A stretch of DNA of 64,000 bases from Mytilus galloprovincialis. Lineage: Eukaryota > Mollusca > Bivalvia > Mytilida > Mytilidae. Position numbers and translations under genes: made by a program. Positions within the stretch are counted from its first letter, which is position 1. Every line of letters begins with the position of its first letter. The notes below the pieces were generated by a model. That model saw nothing but the letters and a program-made list of their open reading frames with translations. It ran no database searches and was not told the origin of the DNA. Location: assembly GCF_965363235.1 (NCBI RefSeq), contig NC_134839.1:98289743-98353742 (forward strand). Direction: 5' to 3'. This document shows, one piece after another, positions 57,807 through 64,000 of this stretch.

Positions 57807-58548
57807 CCAGTGAAACTGTGAGCTACTGCTCCCTGATGATACCCCCGCCGCAAGTGTAAAAATATACAAGTGTTCGGTACACAGGAAGTTATCGAGTGAT
57901 GACTCTGAAAACGCATCACACGGTATAGCTGACTTATATAAACCTTGAAACCAAATTTCAGAAATCCTTGTATTATAGTTCCTGAGAAAATTGTGACGAA
58001 ATTTTGTTACTTTGCTATCATGTGTAAAATCATACAAGTGTTCGGTAAACAGGAAGTTGGCGAGTGATGAATCTGAAAACGCATCACACAGTATAGCTGA
58101 CTTATATCAAGCCTGAAACCAAATTTCAGAAATCCTTGTTGTGTAGTTCCTGAGAAAAATGTGACGAAAATTTTCAACTTGGCTATCATGTTTAAAATTA
58201 TACAAGTGTTCGGTAAACAGGAAGTTGTCGAGTGATGAATCTGAAAACGCATCACACGGTATAGCTGACTTATATCAAGTCTAAAACCAAATATCAGAAA
58301 TCCTGGTAGTGCAGTTCCTGAGAAAAATGTGACGAAAAATTTTCAACTTGGCTATCAGGTGTAAAAATGATACAAGTGTTCGGTAAACAGGAAGTTGAGA
58401 AAAATGTGACGAAACATATTCATGGGACGGACGGACTGACTGACAGACTGACGGACTGACGGACTGATGGACTGATGGACTGACGGACTGACGGAAGGAC
58501 AGACAGAGGTAAAAAGGTATACCCCCTTTTTTTCAAAGCGGGGGTATG
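57807..58548 (-). mobile_element. Helentron/HINE-like element, ATACCCCCGC family, with 168-bp tandem core
   Basis: In minus-strand sense it starts ATACCCCCGCTTTG (58547), which folds with GGGGGTAT about 30 bases in. A GACGGACTGACn patch (58430-58500) and tandem units follow; on the plus strand, tacaagtgttcggta starts at about 57867, 58034, 58202 and 58371 (spacing 167-169). The inverted GCGGGGGTAT (57848-57839) is followed by a small hairpin (GAGCAGTAGCTC) and CTGG, then T. No protein. Confidence 0.58.
58430..58505. repeat. (GACGGACT)n microsatellite-like patch
   Basis: About ten repeats of gacggact/gactgact, inside the ATACCCCCGC element near its 5' end. A related (TGTCCGTC)n patch occupies the same relative place in the ATACGCCCGGC element. 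Confidence 0.8.
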
Positions 58549-58599
58549 ATTATCATGGAAAACTTATGTGAAACCGACTCTCCCAAAGCATTTGTGCCC

Positions 58600-59900
58600 G
58601 CAAATAAATTTAATCTAAAAAAAACTCTGTTGCCTTATTAAGAATTGAATCTTTACACCCTGTTTGGACTAGCTTATTAGCAACTATTTCGGATGTTAAA
58701 AAAAGAGCAATCAAAATACGTATCACAACTGGAACCTACATATTTGAATCGCATAAAAACGCATTTAGTGATGATAGAAAGTCATCTCTAAATGAGGTGG
58801 CGTGAATCAGATGTGGATACTAAAAAAATCCAAAGATCTTTTAGAGTACATACAATCTAAGACTTTTCCATTTTGCAATAGCATTAACACATTTGACTTT
58901 TCTACACTTTACACAAGTATTCCCCATTCCAAGGTAAGCGACTAATTGAAAGGGTTGGTATTGCTTTGTTTCACAAAAAAGAATGGCCAACAAAGATACA
59001 AGTATCTTGTCTTAGGGAGGGATAAATCCTACTTTGTAAAGGATTACACTGATTCAAACAAAAAATTATCTGAAACTGACATTATCAAGATACTTGATTT
59101 CTTGATTGACAACATATATGATACGTTTGGAGGACGTGTTTTTCAACAGACTGTCAGCATTCCAATGGGAACAAATTGTCCCCCTTATCTTGCCGACTTG
59201 TTTCTTTACAATTATGAGGCTGACTCCATACAGGAACTTCTTAGGATGAAAAATAAGAAGTAATATCCTTTAACTTTACTTTCTGCTATATAAATGATGT
59301 TCTATCACTAAATAATTCAGATTTTGGTGACTATGTTGAACGCATCTATCCCATCGCAATGGAGATAAAAGATACAACAGATACAGTTTAGTGTGCCTAA
59401 TATCTTGACTTGCATCTAGAAATTGACAATGATGGTCGGTTAAAAACAAAACTTTGCAACAAATGAGATGATTTCAGCTTTCCGTTTGTGAACTTTTCAT
59501 TTCTTTGTAGCAACATTCCAGCAGCGCCTGCATACGGAGTATACATCTCCCATTATTGATACGATATTCCCGCGCTTGTATTTCCTTACTATGATTTCCT
59601 TGATAGAGGGTTTCTGCTCACAAGGAAGCTATTAAACCAAGAGTTCCAAATTGTGTAGTTGGAATCATCCCTTCGTAAATTTTACAGACGCCATTACGAG
59701 TTGGTTGACCGTTATGGAATAACCGTTTGACAGATGATTTCGGATATGTTACTCACGTCTTAACTACAATCCCCTCCAATGAATGTGACTTACCGAATTA
59801 GATTATTTACTGGGTTTGTAATACATGAGCAACACGACGGGTGCAACATGAGGAGCAGGATCTGCTTACCCTTCCGGAGCACATGAGATCACCCCCAGTT
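58600..59900 (+). mobile_element. Decayed Penelope-like reverse transcriptase copy
   Basis: Broken frames read INTFDFSTLYTSIPH (motif A), then a 105-codon piece (58946-59263) with LDFLIDNIYDTFGGRVFQQT and IPMGTNCPPYLADLFLYNYE. Shifted remnants of the Asp-Asp box and of the APAYGVYIS block follow. It differs in sequence from family A at 19736 but has the same domain order. Several frame changes; inactive. No tail matching families A or B was seen. Confidence 0.58.
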
Positions 59901-60860
59901 TTGCTCGGATTGCTCAGTCTTTAGTTTTCTATGTTGTTTCTTGTGTACTATTATATGTCTGTTTGTCTTTTTCAATTTTTGCCATGGCGTTGTCAGTATA
60001 TTTTCGATTTATAAATTTGACTGTTCCTCTGGTATCTTTCGTCCCTTTTTCATCTTCACGAAAATGCTGTGGAACTTCAAATGAAGATTATAAACACTTT
60101 CTACAACACGTCATCGTGTTTTCACATCTATTCTAAACGACATATTATGTGATTGTATAGATAATTCAAATAGCTTAAATGAAAAACCAAGGAAGGAATT
60201 TTCAAAATTGGATCATATTTTTTATTATTCGCTTTACTTGAATGGAATGTCAACGGGCGAAAACATAAAAACTTTTCTATGTATTTGTCGACTGGTGTCA
60301 AATTAGTTTTTAAATCTGATTCATGGAAACGGATACTTTGCAACGTGAATCGTACTTTATACGAAAAATTTTTAGAACATCGAAATGATCTTTTAAGAGT
60401 TATTGTTATGCCAAGAACACGGAGAAATGTTCCCTCGAAATCAAGATGAACCTTGCATATATTTTGGTGAGGTTCTTTGAAAGATGTAGATCATGCTGCA
60501 TCTGCATTGGAGAACACAGACTACAATATACATCAAAGAAAGAATCAATCAAATACTGTCATAACTGATCAATACTTGTCCGAACATATTTAAAATACAT
60601 AAACAATACAAACATATAGACAACAACTGACCATATCAAAATATATGTGAGATATCTTAACGTGAAACTATTTATGAATATGACAAATAATCCGTATATC
60701 CTTCATACCAATTTTGATAAACAAACTAACCAAAAGAAAAGAAAAAAAAAACTGAATTTGTATACGCAAGAAAAGACAACTCAAGAGTGAATATGGCTTA
60801 AACTGTTAAAAATTAAAAAAATATTTATCACGGACAAAGCACGAGAAGAAATGGAGAAAA
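59901..60860. other. Intergenic DNA between a dead retroelement and the GT92 gene
   Basis: Possibly an old retroelement tail up to about 60480. Short frames only; no named feature. Confidence 0.35.
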
Positions 60861-60932
60861 ATAGAAGTTGCAATGTCTCTTGACTCAACATTCCTATATG
60901 CACTTGGCCAGACCAGAACGAGAAACAGCTCT

Positions 60933-60938
60933 TTTATT
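60933..60938 (-). terminator. Candidate polyadenylation signal of the GT92 gene
   Basis: AATAAA on the minus strand, about 146 bases past the stop codon at 61084. It is the first consensus hexamer downstream; cleavage is not demonstrated. Confidence 0.4.
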
Positions 60939-61083
60939 AATGTGTTTCGTCGATATAACTCTATGCTACATACTGTTTAAAATAAACTGTTTTGTTATTT
61001 TCCCACATAGATATTGTACCTGCAGTAACCATTTAACCCAAATGAAGTGAGCAAACTGAGATCGCATAACGATCTAAACAATT

Positions 61084-62862
61084 TTACAACATTTCCTTAA
61101 ACAGATAGTAAAAGCGCCATTTCAATCTTGTAAGCAAACGATTGCGGTATCTCCTTGCGTGATCGTCAGTTATTCGACCAAAACAACGCCCACCAAAGTT
61201 ACTTTGACACTTTCGATAGTGATGGATATATGCAATCTCAGGATTAAAATTTTCCACTTTGAAATGTTCCTCCATTGGCTTGCTCACGTGATGTATTCCA
61301 ATTTCAAAGATTTTGATTGGATCAACAATCATTTTTGTTCGAACAGTACTAAAATCCTCCTTTCTGCTTATTGAATTTAATGTGACTAAATGGTTCTCAA
61401 TGTGGTCTGAAAAATCAAAAATATCCGAAATGATTGTATCCTCGAGAGGATCAAAGTACGCACTCTGGAATCTAAAAGCACAAATGTCGCCACCTTCTGA
61501 GTGTTGTTCGTGGAATGATTTCATTGTTTTGTTTATAAAGTTTGGAAGCGTTTCATCATATCGAGGGAAAATAATTTCGTCGATGTCAAGAAATGCAACA
61601 TGTTTAAAAATATACATATTTCTATAAAGACAATCCCACACGGCAGCTGACTGTCCGTGATACCAGATCCAGTCTTCTTGTATAGGTAAAGGCCAGTCAA
61701 GTATCGTAACTAGACCCTCCTTTTCATAAAGTTTTAAGATTTTTAAAGTTTCATTGGTTACATTTTGTGAATAAAAAGTAAAATGCTTATATCCTAGTAT
61801 GATAGAAAATTCTACGAATTCCAACAAGCGTAAAGAATTAACAGTCCCAAATAATGGCGGGACACAAACAGCTAAATCGCCTTTTACTTCAGACTTGTTT
61901 GAATGTTGTATGACAGGAATAATGTGTTTCGTTTCTTCGCTGTTCGCATCTTCAGAATTTGAAATGTAAATATGATCAAATTGCACATTGTCGGGAATTC
62001 CACATGATCCTATATAAGCTGCAAACGTCTTGAGATGGTTTTCACAAGTCTCATAGAACACAAATACAGACGATTCCCAACAATTTATGATAGGATTCCA
62101 AAAGTGACAATAAAGTTGTTGATTGAAATTCTTAGCAGATCTGCTTATTATAACATTTCTTATAAAACGTGTTTCCTTCCTGTCATCATAATATGATGCA
62201 TATACATAAATATCTTCGGCTACTTTTAAAAATCCTATATTACTTTTTGTTAATGTAGAGTTAATTTCTCTTGTATAATGGTATTTGGTGTTTTCTTTCT
62301 TTTGGTAATTATTATCATTAGTGATATTGTAACTTCTGCGTATAGGTTGTTTAGCTGTCGTTATCGATCGCAGCTTTAGATTTGTTGTACTATTTTGGAT
62401 ACGATATATTTTCAAAATATGATCTACTTTCTCTTTAAATGTAAGATTTTTTAAACTGTCCCAATAATCTTGATTTGTAAGTGCTTTGCCGTTCTCTATC
62501 TTACTCTTATATCGTTTTCTCATTTGAAGTTTACCACTTCCAAGTTTTTTAATCCTCTTTATTGATTGTAAAGCATCTTTCTTTTTTAATTTATACAAAC
62601 TATCAAACTTAGATTGAATTTCGGACTTTTTCGGTGTTGAAATATTTGACCTGTGAAGTTGTCGGATATCCAACAGAACCTGTTTATCGTATGAATACGT
62701 TGTTTTATTAGATGCCTTTATGAACACCTCATCTATTGGTAAATAATCATCTCCAGTTTTATCTATAACCTTGACATCATTTCCAGTCAGGAAAAATATG
62801 AGACCAAAAACATAAAATGCCAATGCTATCAGTAACAGTCGTGTTATCTGACGGGTAGCCAT
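61084..62862 (-). CDS. Glycosyltransferase family 92 (GT92/DUF23) type II membrane protein
   Basis: 592 residues, intact, in one exon. A short cytosolic start (MATRQITR) precedes a signal anchor (residues 8-26, LLLIALAFYVFGLIFFL), so the bulk faces the Golgi lumen. Residues 70-210 form a Lys-rich stem with several N-glycosylation sequons (NIS, NLT, NST). The catalytic region (about 325-570) shows AVCVPPLFGTVNSLRLLEFV, WYHGQSAAVWDCLYRNMYIF (400-419) and FLDIDE with the metal-binding DxD at 426-428, then HHYRKC near 547-552. These are the hallmarks of GT92, whose known members include the C. elegans galactosyltransferase that extends core fucose; the substrate here is unknown. Length fits the family. 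The first Met is chosen because it directly precedes the anchor. Confidence 0.93.
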   Translation of the reverse strand: MATRQITRLLLIALAFYVFGLIFFLTGNDVKVIDKTGDDYLPIDEVFIKASNKTTYSYDKQVLLDIRQLHRSNISTPKKSEIQSKFDSLYKLKKKDALQSIKRIKKLGSGKLQMRKRYKSKIENGKALTNQDYWDSLKNLTFKEKVDHILKIYRIQNSTTNLKLRSITTAKQPIRRSYNITNDNNYQKKENTKYHYTREINSTLTKSNIGFLKVAEDIYVYASYYDDRKETRFIRNVIISRSAKNFNQQLYCHFWNPIINCWESSVFVFYETCENHLKTFAAYIGSCGIPDNVQFDHIYISNSEDANSEETKHIIPVIQHSNKSEVKGDLAVCVPPLFGTVNSLRLLEFVEFSIILGYKHFTFYSQNVTNETLKILKLYEKEGLVTILDWPLPIQEDWIWYHGQSAAVWDCLYRNMYIFKHVAFLDIDEIIFPRYDETLPNFINKTMKSFHEQHSEGGDICAFRFQSAYFDPLEDTIISDIFDFSDHIENHLVTLNSISRKEDFSTVRTKMIVDPIKIFEIGIHHVSKPMEEHFKVENFNPEIAYIHHYRKCQSNFGGRCFGRITDDHARRYRNRLLTRLKWRFYYLFKEML

Positions 62863-62941
62863 CCCCCTGGTGTCATCTCGACAAACAACTATTAAAATCT
62901 GCTGATAACCAGGTTACACTGTAGATAATCGTTATCATTAC
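62863..62941 (-). other. Likely 5' untranslated exon end of the GT92 gene
   Basis: In gene sense, ctatttgcag at about 62950-62942 looks like a splice acceptor, followed by about 80 bases of leader to the ATG. An upstream non-coding exon is plausible but not located. Confidence 0.3.
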
Positions 62942-62950
62942 CTGCAAATA

Positions 62951-63319
62951 GAGAGATTATATTAACATCCCTTGTCCACACTTGTTTTCCGGGGGTATCA
63001 AAATAATGGAGTCCAGTCAAACGCATCAATGTTTGATACCAAATGTGCATGACACACATTTACGATGTTTGCATATGGTTCCAATATACCTTATAAAGAT
63101 TTTTGTGCATCAATTACCTTAGCTTTGCACACAAAAACCCGTTAAGTTTAGTGTCAACTCATCTTCTATTCAGTGTTATACTACTTCTCTTTCTATCCTT
63201 TGTTTTAACCAGTTCCTTGACTTAGTTTAAGGTACTAATGGATAGATTATGTCTTGGTTGTCTACATGCAGGAAACAAAATAATTTGATGTATTTGAAAT
63301 TATTTTAAAAAGGTTACTA
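62951..63319. other. Upstream DNA of the GT92 gene, nothing recognised
   Basis: AT-rich, with no open frame. May include promoter elements, none of which I can name. Confidence 0.35.
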
Positions 63320-63525
63320 ATAAAATTGAGAATGGAAATGGGGAATGTGCCAAAGAGACAACAACCCGACCATAGAAAAAAACAACAGCAGAAGGTCACC
63401 AACAGGTCTTCAATGTAGCGAGAAATTCCCGCACCCGGAGGCGTCCTTCAGCAGGCCCATAAACAAATATATACTAGTTCAGTGATAATGAACGCCGCAT
63501 TTAAGAATAACAGAAACACATATAG
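63320..63525 (-). mobile_element. Penelope-like family B 3' tail
   Basis: aaaattgagaatggaaatgg, gccaaagagacaacaacccg, cttcaatgtagcgagaaatt and gcacccggaggcg match the reverse complement of the tail at 11420-11607. Confidence 0.62.
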
Positions 63526-64000
63526 TACTATATTTGTCTTTGTTCAATAATAACACAAACAAAACTAATGGGACATCATTACAGGAAAGTACAAGAAAAA
63601 ATAGTGAAAGTATCACCTAGCCACCGGATTGATTTCCCTTTCTATGCACGGCCATTTTTTAAATTTTCTGTGTCGTATTATTCATGGTGTGACACCGTAG
63701 AGATAACAATATAGTGTATAGATCATATAAAAACCTTAATTTTACTAATATATTGACTGAGCATGTGATCTAGGCAAGTAAAATATAATTAAAGTTATAT
63801 AACTGGCCTGGATAAAACACTCACTTGCATACGTACTTTTGGTTTTTTTCCCAGACGCTTAAGAAGTCTATATGAGAACTAGTAAATTTATTTGTTAAAG
63901 CATTAGATAATATTATATCTATGGTCTGTCTACGGAATGATATATATGAAAATATTCATTTGAAACACTTCAGAGGAATCTTTTTTTAAATGTTATAAGG
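63526..64000. other. Right edge, nothing recognised
   Basis: AT-rich DNA without coding or repeat signal that I can support. Confidence 0.4.

Overview
The window is nuclear DNA of a bivalve mollusc, most likely a mussel (Mytilus-like). It is AT-rich and its genes are split by GT..AG introns. Most intergenic and intronic DNA is mobile-element sequence of types that recur in mussel and oyster genomes. No bacterial operons, CRISPR arrays or rRNA/tRNA genes are seen.

Three host genes are supported. (1) On the minus strand at the left edge are the first two coding exons (7791-7744 and 1178-1035) of an AKAP9/pericentrin-type centrosomal scaffold; the rest lies beyond base 1. (2) On the plus strand, 17592-30490 holds seven exons of HPRT (hypoxanthine-guanine phosphoribosyltransferase, purine salvage). 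Exon sizes match the human gene, except that human exons 5 and 6 are one exon here; the tiny first coding exon was not found. (3) On the minus strand, 62862-61084 is an intact single-exon type II membrane glycosyltransferase of family GT92. Its neighbours do not suggest a shared pathway.

Layout: 1-7.8 kb, AKAP9-like exons and an intron full of non-autonomous elements. 8.3-16 kb, a graveyard of LINE and Penelope-like fragments, minisatellites and small inverted-repeat elements. 17-30.5 kb, HPRT, whose last intron was swollen by three elements nested like Russian dolls (24464-29520). 30.8-33.3 kb, a retroelement tail split by an element with an 8-bp target duplication, then a hairpin-forming minisatellite. 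34.7-38.9 kb, a 4.1-kb terminal-inverted-repeat transposon with a TTA target duplication. It carries a decayed zinc-binding/Cys-rich protein of a widespread unnamed family, and a further element sits inside it. 39.5-43.3 kb, retroelement tails and a Helentron-like copy. 44.5-54.1 kb, a young BEL/Pao LTR element whose upstream LTR is split by a 2.16-kb inverted-repeat element. 54.5-60 kb, more Helentron-like elements and a decayed Penelope-like reverse transcriptase. 61-64 kb, the GT92 gene and a retroelement tail.

The most interesting signals are: four sequence-unrelated repeat families sharing one Helentron/HINE-like end architecture, one with compensatory changes in its terminal hairpin; a 2.36-kb inverted-repeat element carrying seven perfect copies of a 17-bp part-palindrome; the TTA/TIR transposon that gives an orphan protein family a mobile home; and a BEL insertion whose empty site can be read elsewhere in the same window.
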